Assembly: GCA_902492755.1 (NCBI GenBank)
Contig: CABUNB010000012.1
Span: 1-50,785, forward strand
Direction: 5' to 3'
DNA: 50,785 nt
DNA from: an uncultured Collinsella sp.
Lineage (GTDB): Bacteria > Actinomycetota > Coriobacteriia > Coriobacteriales > Coriobacteriaceae
The position numbers and the translations under genes were made by a program. The notes beneath the pieces are model-generated. The model did not search any database. It was not told the DNA's origin and saw nothing but the letters and a program-made list of their open reading frames with translations. Positions 17,492-26,043 of the stretch are shown here, in pieces. Position 1 is the stretch's first letter, and each line of letters begins with the position of its first letter.

Positions 17492-18790
17492 TTACTCGGC
17501 GTCCTTGGCGGTCTCGTCGACCTCGGTCACCTTGGCGTTCTCGACCAGGTGGTCGACGGCCTTGGAGCGACGGATGGACTCGCGGACGGCAGGCATGCGG
17601 CCATCGACGATGAACTCGGCCTTGGAAGCCTCGACGTCCTTGACGCCGGCCTTCTCGAACTCGGCGTTGATGTCGTCCTCGGTGACCTCAATCTTGAGCT
17701 CACGGGCGAGAGCGTCGAGCGCCAGGGACTCACGGGCAACGTCGTTGGCCTGCTTGTGCAGGTCGCCGATGAACTGCTCCATGGTCAGGCCGGAAGCGGG
17801 CAGCCAGGTGTCCAGCGTCATGCCGCGGGCAGCGAGGTTGGACAGGAAGTTCTGGCCAAGCTCCTCAAAGACGGACTGCTCGTAGTCGGCGTCCATCTCG
17901 TCGAGCTGCAGGCGCTCGGCGAGAGCGGAGACGCAACGGTTCTCCTTCTCGGCCGGGAGGCGGGAAGCCTTGTCCTGCTCGATCTCGATCTTGATGGCGT
18001 CGCGCATAGCGTCGATGCTGTCGAAGCCAAAGTCAGACTTGACGAGCTCGTCGGTGAGCTCGGGGGTGTTGCGGACCTTGATGCCCTTGACGGTGACCTC
18101 GACGGTGTGGGTCTCGGCCTCCTCGCCCTCCTCGGCCTCGTCGGTCCAGGTGACGGACTTGACGTCGTCAACGTTGGCGCCGATCAGGGCCTCGTTGAAC
18201 TCGGCGGGGTTGCTGTCGCTACCGGCGATGAGCATACGGCCCTCGGCGGCAAAGTTGTCGGCGTTCTCGACGGCCTTGAGGTCGACGGTAACGTAGTCCT
18301 CGGACTCGACAGCGCGGCCCTCGACGTCCTCGAAGGTGGCACGGTAGTTGAGGAGCATCTCGACCTGGTTGTTGATCTCGGACTCGGTGACCTCCGCAGG
18401 GGGCATCTCGATCTCGACAGCGTCGAAGGAGGAGAGCTCAGCGGCGGGACGCAGGGAGAACTCGACGGTGTAGGTGTAGTCCTCGTGATCCTTGGCGAGG
18501 TCGAGCTCCTTGTAGTCACCGCTCTTGGTGGGGACGATGTCCAGCTCGTTGAGGACGGCGGGCTCGTTGGCGGCGATCAGGTCGTTGGTGGCCTGAGCGA
18601 GGGTAGCCTCGGCGCCAAGAGCGGAATCGATGACCGGACGGGGAGCCTTGCCGGCGCGGAAGCCCGGGAAGCGGTACTTCTTGGCGGTGTCCTTGTAGGC
18701 CTTCTTGATCGCGGCGTCGACGTCGGCGGCCGGGATGGTGACCGTAGCGGTGAGCTTGGCGTCCTTGACGTCAGAAGCGGTGATGTTCAA
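17492..18790 (-). CDS. tig: Trigger factor, ribosome-associated chaperone and peptidyl-prolyl isomerase
   Basis: Three-domain layout: the N-terminal ribosome-docking domain with the FPGFRAGKAPRPVI signature, the FKBP-type PPIase domain (about residues 160-245), and a long acidic helical C-terminal arm domain ending in TEVDETAKDAE. About 432 residues. An AGGAGG stands six bases before TTG 18790 (protein MNITASDVK...) and three before GTG 18793; an ATG at 18805 contains the Shine-Dalgarno itself, so I reject it. First gene of the tig-clpP-clpX set. Confidence 0.95.
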   Translation of the reverse strand: MNITASDVKDAKLTATVTIPAADVDAAIKKAYKDTAKKYRFPGFRAGKAPRPVIDSALGAEATLAQATNDLIAANEPAVLNELDIVPTKSGDYKELDLAKDHEDYTYTVEFSLRPAAELSSFDAVEIEMPPAEVTESEINNQVEMLLNYRATFEDVEGRAVESEDYVTVDLKAVENADNFAAEGRMLIAGSDSNPAEFNEALIGANVDDVKSVTWTDEAEEGEEAETHTVEVTVKGIKVRNTPELTDELVKSDFGFDSIDAMRDAIKIEIEQDKASRLPAEKENRCVSALAERLQLDEMDADYEQSVFEELGQNFLSNLAARGMTLDTWLPASGLTMEQFIGDLHKQANDVARESLALDALARELKIEVTEDDINAEFEKAGVKDVEASKAEFIVDGRMPAVRESIRRSKAVDHLVENAKVTEVDETAKDAE

Positions 18791-18881
18791 CACGTTCCTC
18801 CTCATACTGCCCAGCTTATCTGAGGTGCTGGTACCTTTATGCAACAAAGAGTCGCGACGGCCGAAGCCGACGCAGATGCGT

Positions 18882-18965
18882 TGGTGCGGGCGAAAGGACT
18901 CGAACCTTCACGGGAATCCCACCAGAACCTAAATCTGGCGCGTCTACCAATTCCGCCACGCCCGC
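18882..18965 (-). tRNA. tRNA-Leu (anticodon TAG)
   Basis: Seven-base acceptor GCGGGCG/CGCCCGC, anticodon stem CCAGA/TCTGG around loop TTTAGGT, a long class II variable arm and the TTCGAGTCC T-loop. The CCA end is encoded. Just upstream of tig and on the same strand. Confidence 0.96.
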
Positions 18966-19105
18966 ATGAGCGCACAGATTAGGAATGATAGCAGATACGA
19001 GCGGCAAGCGCACGCACACCTTTTACAGGCTCACGACCTCACCACGAGTGCAAAAGGCGGGGCGAGTTGTCCCGTCCCGCCAACTACGACTTGTTCGCTG
19101 ACCCG

Positions 19106-21937
19106 CTACTCCCCCAGCAGAGCCTTCTCCGGTGTGATGGGCAGCGAGCGCACCTGGTGGCCGGTGGCGTGTGCCACGGCCGAGGCAACGGCGGCGAGCG
19201 GCGTGTTGATGACGACCTCGCCGATCGACTTGGCGCCAAACGGGCCCGTCGGCTCGTAGCTCGGCTCAAAGGCCACGCGAATGCTGCCGATATCCAGGCG
19301 CGTGGGCAGCTTGTAGCTCATAAAGTTGCCGGTGCGCAGACGGCCGCGATCGTCATGCTCGACAATCTCGTAGAGCGCGTGGCCGATGCCCTGGGCAATG
19401 CCGCCCTCGGCCTGAACGCGCGCGAGCGCCTCGTTGATCACGGTGCCGCAGTCGACGGCCGCCGCATAGTCCACCACGGTCACCTTGCCGGTGGCCTTGT
19501 CGACCTCGACCTCGGCAATGCCGGCCATAAACGGCGGGGGCGAAACGGGCAGGCAGGCAGAGGCGTGCGAGGTCAGCGCGTCGCCGCCCGCGATGTTCTT
19601 GACGCATAGGTTGGCAAATTCGCGCAGCGTGAGGTAGCGGTTCTGCTCACGAGCGGCACGCTCGTCGGACAGGCGCACGTACTGGCCGTCGAAGACCACG
19701 TCGGCGGCGTCAACGTCCCACATCTGGGCGGCCTTGGCGCAAATCTTCTCGCGCAGCTCGGTCGCGGCGTTCTTGGCCGCCAGGCCCGTCACGTACGTGC
19801 CCGAGCTCGCGTACGAGCCGGCGTCGAACGGCGACACGTCGGTGTCCACGCCGCGTACCACAATGAGCGAGCTCTCCACACCCAGCTCCTCGGCGGCAAT
19901 CTGCGCCAGGATCGTGTCGACGCCCATGCCGTTATCGGTGGCGCCGGTGCCGATGGTAATGAAGCCGTCCTCTTCCAAGCGCATGTCGATGCCGGCGATA
20001 TCCACGTTGGAGATGCCCGAGCCCTGCATGGTGAGCGCACAGCCCAGAGCACGCACACGGTCGCCCAGGTCGACGGCTAGCGGCTTGTCGCGCCAACCGA
20101 TCATGTCCATCGCGCGCAGCAGGCAGCGGTCGAGCGCGCAGGCGTTGAGCTTCTCGTTGTAGTACTGCGGCATGATCTCGCCCTCGCGCACGATGTTCTT
20201 AAGGCGCAGGTCGGCGGGGTCCATGTGCAGCATGTCGGCGAGCTCGTTGACGGCACTCTCCACGGCAAACTGGCCCTGGGTGGCACCGTAGCCACGATAC
20301 GCGCCGCCGCGGTTGGTATTGGTGTAGACGGCGTCCCAGCTAAAGCGGCTCGCCTTCACGTGGTTGTAGATGGGCAGGCTCTTGTGACCCGACAGGCCGA
20401 TCGTCGTGGTAGCGTGCTCGCCGTACGCGCCGGCGTTGGACAGCGTGTGCAGGTCGATGGCCGTGATGGTGCCGTCGTTCATGGCGCCCAGCTTAACGGT
20501 CATCTGCATCTGGTGGCGCGAGTTGCCCGCGGTGATGGTCTCCTCACGGGTGTAGCAGCAGTAGCTCGGACGACCGGTCTGCTGGGTGACGAACGCCACG
20601 AAGATCTCGCAGCAGCCCGTCTGCTTGGAGCCAAAGCCGCCGCCGATGCGGGGCTTAATAACCTGCACCTGCGACTGCGGAATGTCGAGCGACTGCGCGA
20701 TCATGCGACGCACGTGGAAGGGCACCTGCGTGGAGGTGGTCACCGAGATGCGGCCGAACGCGTCGGTCGTCGCGAAGGCGCGGAAGGTCTCCATGGGCGC
20801 GGTCTGCGTGGCCTGGCTGGTATAGGTGCGCTCAAAGACGATGTCGCTCTGGGCGAAGGCCTCGTCCAGGTCGCCAAAGTCGTTGACGCCGCTGCACACC
20901 AGGTTGCGCGGCACGTCGCCGCCCTGCGGGAACATAAAGGTCACGTCGCCCTCGGGGTGGACCACGATGTCGTTATCGAGCGCCTGGGTAAAGTCGAGCA
21001 ACGGCTCGAGCACCTCATAGTCGACCTTGATGAGCTTGAGGGCCTTGTCGGCGGCCTCCTCGGTCTCGGCGGCGACAATCGCCACCTCCTCGTTTTGGTA
21101 GCGCACCAGGTTCTCGAGAATCAGGCGGTCGTAAGGACTCGGCTGCGGATAGCTCTGGCCGGCGATGGTAAAGCGGCGCTTGGGCACGTCCTCGTAGGTG
21201 TAGACGCCCACCACGCCGGGCACCTTCAGGGCGCGGGACGTGTCGATAGAGCGGATCTTGGCGCGGGCATAGGGGCTGCGCTTGAGTTTGACGATGAGAG
21301 CGCCGGCGGGCACCATATCGCCCGTGTAGACGGGACGACCCTCGAGCAGGGCCTTCGAGTCCTTCTTGGGCTGCTTGTGGGTAATCTGCTTGTAGGAGAC
21401 GCCGTCGGAGCTCGTGTCGTTAACCGGCAGCTCGGGCATCTCAAAGCCCACCCGCACGCCGGACTCGTTGAGGAAGCGGACGATGGCACGCAGCTGACTC
21501 TCGTAGCCGCTGCAGCGACAGAGGTTGCCGGCCAGCTGGCGCGAGAGCTCCTCGCGCGTGGCGACGAGGGACGGGTCCTCTTTGGCGGCGCGGGCGAGCG
21601 CCAGCACGTTCATGATGAGGCCGGGGGCGCAAAAACCGCACTGCTCGGCGCCTTCGGCAGCCATCGCGCGGGCCAGCGCCTCGGACTCGGCCTTGAGGCC
21701 CTCGAGCGTGGTGACGGTGTGACCCTCGACGCGCGCGGCGGGAACCGAGCAGCTGAGCACCGGGTCGCCATCGAGCCATACCGTGCACAGGCCGCAGTTG
21801 GTGGTCTCGCAGGCGCAGCGCACCGACGCGCAGCCCTGCTCGCGCAGCAGCGCAAACAGCATGGTGTCGGGGGCAATCTGAACCTTGAACTTACGGCCGT
21901 TGAGGGTAAAGGAAAGATCGATGAGTTTGGCAGCCAT
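19106..21937 (-). CDS. Molybdenum hydroxylase (xanthine dehydrogenase family), fused [2Fe-2S] and molybdopterin subunits
   Basis: 943 residues fuse two usual subunits. Residues 1-165 hold two [2Fe-2S] sites: Cys43, Cys48, Cys51 and Cys63 (plant-type ferredoxin) and Cys100, Cys103, Cys140 and Cys142. Residues 190-940 are the Mo-cofactor part with GRPVYTGDM, the GGGFGSKQ loop, AYRGYGATQGQ and a C-terminal GAKSIGE with the expected catalytic Glu. The FAD subunit is the upstream gene, overlapping by one base. Substrate could be a purine or another N-heterocycle; the sequence does not decide. Selenium-dependent hydroxylases exist, and selenium genes lie about 3 kb away, but the usual accessory genes are not seen. 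Confidence 0.88.
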   Translation of the reverse strand: MAAKLIDLSFTLNGRKFKVQIAPDTMLFALLREQGCASVRCACETTNCGLCTVWLDGDPVLSCSVPAARVEGHTVTTLEGLKAESEALARAMAAEGAEQCGFCAPGLIMNVLALARAAKEDPSLVATREELSRQLAGNLCRCSGYESQLRAIVRFLNESGVRVGFEMPELPVNDTSSDGVSYKQITHKQPKKDSKALLEGRPVYTGDMVPAGALIVKLKRSPYARAKIRSIDTSRALKVPGVVGVYTYEDVPKRRFTIAGQSYPQPSPYDRLILENLVRYQNEEVAIVAAETEEAADKALKLIKVDYEVLEPLLDFTQALDNDIVVHPEGDVTFMFPQGGDVPRNLVCSGVNDFGDLDEAFAQSDIVFERTYTSQATQTAPMETFRAFATTDAFGRISVTTSTQVPFHVRRMIAQSLDIPQSQVQVIKPRIGGGFGSKQTGCCEIFVAFVTQQTGRPSYCCYTREETITAGNSRHQMQMTVKLGAMNDGTITAIDLHTLSNAGAYGEHATTTIGLSGHKSLPIYNHVKASRFSWDAVYTNTNRGGAYRGYGATQGQFAVESAVNELADMLHMDPADLRLKNIVREGEIMPQYYNEKLNACALDRCLLRAMDMIGWRDKPLAVDLGDRVRALGCALTMQGSGISNVDIAGIDMRLEEDGFITIGTGATDNGMGVDTILAQIAAEELGVESSLIVVRGVDTDVSPFDAGSYASSGTYVTGLAAKNAATELREKICAKAAQMWDVDAADVVFDGQYVRLSDERAAREQNRYLTLREFANLCVKNIAGGDALTSHASACLPVSPPPFMAGIAEVEVDKATGKVTVVDYAAAVDCGTVINEALARVQAEGGIAQGIGHALYEIVEHDDRGRLRTGNFMSYKLPTRLDIGSIRVAFEPSYEPTGPFGAKSIGEVVINTPLAAVASAVAHATGHQVRSLPITPEKALLGE

Positions 21938-22851
21938 TAGCGCACCTCGCTAGAATCGACGCCGGGCACGCGGCGGCAGGAATACTCGTCCGTGGCAAAC
22001 TTAGGAATCTGCACGGTCTCGAGCTCGTGGGCAAGTGCGACCGAAAGCTCGATGCCGGCGGCGCGGCGCACAGCCTGGATCGCCAGCGGAGCCGAGATGC
22101 GGCGGCGGTACTCGGCCGAGCCCCACAGGTTGGTGCCGTAGCTCAGTGCACGCACGGATGCGGCGAGGGCGCGAAGCTCGTCCTCGGAAGGCTGCTCGCT
22201 CGTAAGGCCGCACGCCTCGCCCTGCAGCAGGGTCGCACGCAACGGACGTGCGCCCACGGTAACGTGCCAGGAGTTGTCCCACCAGGCGGCAGTGACGTTG
22301 AGCGAGGGGAAGTCGGTCGCAGCCTTACGCACGGCCTCGTAGCTCGCGCGATAGTCGTGCTTAACGACTACGACGTGCTCAATCACGTCGCGCACGTAGC
22401 CCATGTCGACGAACTCGGCGAGCGGCACGCGGCCGGCGCCCGTCAGCTCAACATAGGAATCGAGCGCCAAAAAGGCCGAGAGCACGTCCGAGAAGCCAAA
22501 GCGGCCGTAGATGCTGCCGCCCACCGTGGCGGTGTTGCGCAGCTGGACGCCCACGATGTCGTGGACGGCAAACTCGAAGACATTGTTGACAAGCGCGTTG
22601 AGCTCGGCATGGCGCTCGAGCTGGCGCAGGGTGCACATGGCACCGATGCGAAACTCGGTCTCGGTCTCCACGATCTGATCGAGTCCGCAGGCCGAAAGGT
22701 CAATCGCCGTCGCCACGCGACGCGAACCCAGGCGCATCCAGATGCCGCCGCCCACAATCTTATTGTTGCGGTTTTTCTGCAAGAGCTCATAGGCTTCGGC
22801 CGCGTTTCCAACACGGACGTAGGTACCGAACTTGAGCACGTTCTCCCCCAT
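21937..22851 (-). CDS. FAD-binding subunit of the molybdenum hydroxylase (CoxM/XdhB-like)
   Basis: 304 residues of the FAD-binding type found in xanthine dehydrogenase medium subunits: an N-terminal KIVGGGIWMRLG loop corresponding to the usual AGGT motif, then RNTATVGGSIYGRFGFSDVL corresponding to RN.aTvGGni....sD, and a C-terminal CO-dehydrogenase flavoprotein domain. The stop codon shares a base with the ATG of the hydroxylase gene, so one heterodimer is expected. Upstream, near 22865-22885, a small palindrome (ACTT-AA-AAGT) could be an operator. Confidence 0.85.
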   Translation of the reverse strand: MGENVLKFGTYVRVGNAAEAYELLQKNRNNKIVGGGIWMRLGSRRVATAIDLSACGLDQIVETETEFRIGAMCTLRQLERHAELNALVNNVFEFAVHDIVGVQLRNTATVGGSIYGRFGFSDVLSAFLALDSYVELTGAGRVPLAEFVDMGYVRDVIEHVVVVKHDYRASYEAVRKAATDFPSLNVTAAWWDNSWHVTVGARPLRATLLQGEACGLTSEQPSEDELRALAASVRALSYGTNLWGSAEYRRRISAPLAIQAVRRAAGIELSVALAHELETVQIPKFATDEYSCRRVPGVDSSEVR

Positions 22852-22922
22852 CTCTTCACTTGTTCAGTACTTTTAAGTGTACCAAACGAGGGGCCGCACG
22901 CCGTCGAACGACAAGAACGCCA

Positions 22923-23028
22923 CGTGGGACAAATTAATCAGTAGTTTTTGTCCCAGGGTCGCCTGCGGCAACATGGCCGAAATGACTCTCACACCTGGGA
23001 CAAGAACTACTGATTAATTTGTCCCACG
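22923..23028. repeat. Long inverted repeat between gdhA and the hydroxylase operon
   Basis: Arms of 35 bp (22923-22957 and 22994-23028) differ by one base; they begin CGTGGGACAAATTAATCAG and enclose a 36-nt loop. Perfection over this length implies recent origin or selection for structure. The GGGACA ends recall 10296, 15171 and 24672. Confidence 0.9.
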
Positions 23029-23035
23029 CCTCCGC

Positions 23036-23072
23036 GAAAGAGAAAAAGCTCCCAGCCGCGATAGCTGGGAGC
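23036..23072 (-). terminator. Rho-independent terminator of gdhA
   Basis: Perfect 9-bp stem GCTCCCAGC/GCTGGGAGC with a 7-nt loop, followed on the minus strand by TTTTTCTCTTTC. Starts 28 bp after the gdhA stop. Confidence 0.9.
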
Positions 23073-23099
23073 CTTATCAAATGCTATGTCAGGCAGGGT

Positions 23100-24455
23100 T
23101 TAGCAGACGCCCTGGGCGAGCATGGCGTCGGCGACCTTCAGGAAGCCGGCGATGTTGGCGCCCATGACGAAGTTGCCCTCCTGGCCAAACTCCTTGGCGG
23201 TGTCGTCCACGTTGTGGAACATGCCGCGCATGAGCTGCTCGAGCTTGCCGTCGACCTCCTCGAAGGTCCAGGACAGGTGCTCGGCGTTCTGGCTCATCTC
23301 CAGGCCGGACACGAGCACGCCACCGGCGTTGGCAGCCTTACCAGGCATGAAGGCGACGCCGTTCTCCTGGAAGTAGGTCGTGGCCTCGATGGTCGTGGGC
23401 ATGTTAGCGCCCTCGCCGACCACCTTGCAGCCGTTGGCGACGAGTGCCTGGGCGTCCTCGAGCAGCAGCGTGTTCTCGCGAGCGCAGGGCAGCGCGATGT
23501 CGCAGGCCAGCTGCCACACGCCACGGCCGTCGCCCTCGTGCCACACGGCATTGGGCTTCTCGTCGACGTACATGGCGAGCGTGACGCCCTTGTCGTGGCC
23601 GGAGCGCTTCTTGTTGTAAACATGCTCGAGCACGGTGTAGTCGATGCCGTCGGGATCCTCGACCCAGCCGTGAGTATCGGAGCAGGCCAGCACCTTGCCG
23701 CCGAGCTGGGCGACCTTCTGGACGGCGTAGATGGCGACGTTACCGGAGCCGTGAACGACGACGTTCTTGCCCTCGAAAGAGTCGCCGCGGCTCTTGAGGT
23801 ACTCGTCCACAAAGTAAACCAGACCGTAACCGGTGGCCTCGGTACGGGCGAGCGAGCCGCCGAAGGACAGGCCCTTACCGGTGAGGACGCCGGTCCACTC
23901 GTTGGTCAGACGCTTGTACTGACCGAACATGTAGGCAACCTCGCGGCCGCCAACGCCCAGGTCGCCGGCGGGAACGTCGGTGTTGGGGCCGATGTGGCGA
24001 TAGAGCTCGGTCATAAAGGACTGGCAGAAGTGCATGATCTCGTTGTTGGACTTGCCCTTGGGGTCAAAGTCGGAGCCGCCCTTGCCGCCGCCCATGGGAA
24101 GGGTGGTCAGGCTGTTCTTGAGGATCTGCTCAAGGCCCAGGAACTTGAGCATGCCCAGGGTGACCGTCGGGTTAAAGCGCAGGCCGCCCTTGTAGGGTCC
24201 AATGGCAGAGTTGAACTCGACGCGGTAGCCGCGGTTGACCTGGACCTTGCCCTGGTCGTCGACCCAGGGAACACGGAACATAACGATGCGCTCGGGCTCG
24301 ACGAGGCGCTCCAGAAGGGCGGCCTCCTCGTACTCGGGGTGGGCGTCGAGCGCCGGCTGGATGGTGCCGAGGATCTCGGTCGCGGCCTGGATGAACTCAG
24401 GCTGCTCGGGATAGCGGGCCTTGAGCTCGTCGAGAACTTTCTGCGTGTAGCTCAT
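23100..24455 (-). CDS. gdhA: Glutamate dehydrogenase (hexameric, probably NADP-specific)
   Basis: Converts 2-oxoglutarate and ammonium to glutamate, or the reverse. 451 residues, the length of the small hexameric class. The substrate domain has GYRVEFNSAIGPYKGGLRF and LPMGGGKGGSDFDPKGKS with the catalytic Lys/Asp region (PAGDLGVGGRE); the coenzyme domain carries VVHGSGNVA. Resembles E. coli GdhA closely through these motifs. Single gene with its own terminator. Confidence 0.96.
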   Translation of the reverse strand: MSYTQKVLDELKARYPEQPEFIQAATEILGTIQPALDAHPEYEEAALLERLVEPERIVMFRVPWVDDQGKVQVNRGYRVEFNSAIGPYKGGLRFNPTVTLGMLKFLGLEQILKNSLTTLPMGGGKGGSDFDPKGKSNNEIMHFCQSFMTELYRHIGPNTDVPAGDLGVGGREVAYMFGQYKRLTNEWTGVLTGKGLSFGGSLARTEATGYGLVYFVDEYLKSRGDSFEGKNVVVHGSGNVAIYAVQKVAQLGGKVLACSDTHGWVEDPDGIDYTVLEHVYNKKRSGHDKGVTLAMYVDEKPNAVWHEGDGRGVWQLACDIALPCARENTLLLEDAQALVANGCKVVGEGANMPTTIEATTYFQENGVAFMPGKAANAGGVLVSGLEMSQNAEHLSWTFEEVDGKLEQLMRGMFHNVDDTAKEFGQEGNFVMGANIAGFLKVADAMLAQGVC

Positions 24456-24671
24456 GCTTCCTCCAATGATGGGAAACGAAAAATGTTGGTCGCGGCACCC
24501 TATGCGCCGCGAACTTTATCGAGTATGGATAATATCGCACTGTTGCAGCAAAGTTTCGCATAAGCCGACGGGCGGATGTTTCGTTTTGATTACGATGCAG
24601 GTAGAGGCGTTTTTGAGTGTCTGACGCGCAAAACCCGTGTTTCAAACCTGTTTCGTCCACGTGTTCCAAAC

Positions 24672-24702
24672 CACCACATTGGGGACAGACACCTTTGTGG
24701 TG
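24672..24702 (-). terminator. Hairpin at the end of the DUF3343 gene
   Basis: CACCACATTGG pairs with CCTTTGTGGTG (two mismatches) around GGACAGACA. It lies just past the stop codon of the DUF3343 gene. An alternative outer pairing AACCACCA/TGGTGGTT overlaps the stop codon. The region 24456-24712 shows no gene. Confidence 0.5.
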
Positions 24703-24712
24703 ATGTTGGTGG

Positions 24713-25108
24713 TTAGAGGACGAGCTGATGGTAGTCGGCGGGGATTATGCGGCCTTCGGTGGTGGCGCGGAAGGCCTCGAGTGCATCGCCCGAGAACGGC
24801 ATGGCCCAGCACAGCCCGCAACCGGCGGTGATGGAGCCGGGCAGCGGCATGATGCGTCCGGGCACACCGGCGGCAAGACACAGCTGTTCGCATTCCATCA
24901 CATCGAAGGTGCTGTCGAACGACACGATGATTTTGCGTTCGTGGTCGAGAGCATCACCGGACGGGCCTTCGCGGTGTGCCTCACGATACGCCGCGGCGGC
25001 CGCTTCCTCTTCCGCAGTATGACCACAGCCACCGCAGCCGCAGGTACAGGGCTCGGTACCATCGCAAGTGCAAGGCTCTCCCGTGTCGGGACAAATATCG
25101 TGAGACAT
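24713..25108 (-). CDS. DUF3343 (putative Se/S carrier-like) protein with Cys-rich N-terminal extension
   Basis: 131 residues. Residues 58-105 match the DUF3343 pattern: IVSFDSTFDVMECEQLCLAAG, then VPGRIMPLPGSITAGCGLC, with Cys73, Cys77, Cys97 and Cys100. The family is known by the tentative name putative Se/S carrier and is associated with selenium genes. The first 30 residues form a separate Cys-rich head with Cys6, 13, 15, 21, 23, 25, 28 and His30, a likely metal- or chalcogen-binding segment. GGAG precedes the ATG; 15 bp separate it from mobA. Last gene of the selenium/molybdenum block. The function is inferred from family name and context. Confidence 0.75.
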   Translation of the reverse strand: MSHDICPDTGEPCTCDGTEPCTCGCGGCGHTAEEEAAAAAYREAHREGPSGDALDHERKIIVSFDSTFDVMECEQLCLAAGVPGRIMPLPGSITAGCGLCWAMPFSGDALEAFRATTEGRIIPADYHQLVL

Positions 25109-25123
25109 GGCAACTCCAATCGT

Positions 25124-25756
25124 CTAGGCGAGTAACTCGGCCGCCGCAAACTCCTCGGGCGTATTGACGTTTTCGAAGCAGAGCGTCGAGCCCGCGGCCT
25201 TAACGATCTGCGGCTCATCCATATAACCGGCCTGAACGCGATTGATCAGGCAGCGAATGCGCTGTCGGTCGCAGGAGAGCAGCTCTTGGGCAACCGGCGC
25301 ACACGCGTCACGGCGCCAGACGGCGCAAAGCGGCTCAATCCCCCGCTCCTCGTGCGGGACGCACACATCGAGCGGGCCTTCCTTGACCCTATCCGAAAGC
25401 GCGCCAATCAATTCTGGTGAGACGAACGGCATATCGCAGGCGACGATCGCCACGAGCGGCAATCGGGCCGCGGCCAACGAGCTCGCGATGCCGCGCATGG
25501 CACCGGCGGGACCGTCGACGTCCATCACCACGCGGGGGCGCAGGCCAGCAAACATAAGCTCCTCAAGGTAGGCAAGCTCGCTGGGACGCGAAGTCGTCAC
25601 GACTAACTCGCCGGCAACTGGCACCAGCCGACCCAGCACGCGCTCGATGAGCGGCTCGCCGCAAAACGCCATGCGCGCCTTATCGCAGCCCATGCGCGAC
25701 GACAACCCGCCCGCCTGGACGACACAAGAAAGATCGGCACGTCTTACGGTAGTCAT
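25124..25756 (-). CDS. mobA: Molybdenum cofactor guanylyltransferase
   Basis: Attaches GMP to Mo-molybdopterin, giving the MGD cofactor that bis-MGD enzymes such as formate dehydrogenase H need. 210 residues; VVQAGGLSSRMGCDKA is the nucleotide-binding LAGGxSxRMGxDK signature, CDMPF and the later N/D motifs follow. ATG 25756 with GGAGGT ten bases upstream; the longer frame to 26029 runs through the tRNA-Sec gene and is discarded. Following selA, selB and tRNA-Sec, it adds the cofactor step to the same block. MocA (CMP transfer) is less likely given the neighbours. Confidence 0.88.
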   Translation of the reverse strand: MTTVRRADLSCVVQAGGLSSRMGCDKARMAFCGEPLIERVLGRLVPVAGELVVTTSRPSELAYLEELMFAGLRPRVVMDVDGPAGAMRGIASSLAAARLPLVAIVACDMPFVSPELIGALSDRVKEGPLDVCVPHEERGIEPLCAVWRRDACAPVAQELLSCDRQRIRCLINRVQAGYMDEPQIVKAAGSTLCFENVNTPEEFAAAELLA

Positions 25757-25910
25757 ACGGCAAAACACCTCCATCGGCATGCTCGAAACCCGGCGCACGA
25801 AGCCAAATACCGCCGCCGAAATAGCGGCGCTACGAAAAGCTCGTGCAAAAACAAAACAGCGCCTTTGCGGCACGCAGCAAGACCGCGAGCACAAAAGCGC
25901 TGGTAGCGTG

Positions 25911-26007
25911 TGGCGGGAACGTATGTGAATCGAACACATCCAAGACGTTTTGCACGCCTCGCAACGGTTTTGAGGACCGCGGAGCCCACCGGAGCCCATC
26001 CGTTCCC
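25911..26007 (-). tRNA. selC: tRNA-Sec (anticodon TCA)
   Basis: A 97-nt gene including encoded CCA. Acceptor GGGAACG pairs with CGTTCCC; the anticodon stem (GCGGT/ACCGT) frames loop CCTCAAA, so the anticodon is UCA, reading UGA. The variable arm is long (GAGGCGT...ACGTCTT), the T-loop is TTCGATT and the discriminator is G, as in known tRNA-Sec. The D-arm contains CTCCGGTG, like E. coli selC. It lies between selB and mobA in the same orientation. Some D-stem and eighth acceptor pairs look imperfect by eye. Confidence 0.93.
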
Positions 26008-26043
26008 AAGTGCGGCGGTATTTTACCAAACCGAGCAGCCGAT

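Noticed and set aside
19106..21937. Nicotinate or Se-dependent hydroxylase as a firm call for the fused molybdoenzyme.
   Set aside because: The motifs establish the family but do not fix the substrate, and no accessory genes support the Se-dependent class.
25757..26029. A longer N-terminus for mobA.
   Set aside because: It would run through the tRNA-Sec gene; the MobA domain begins just after ATG 25756.
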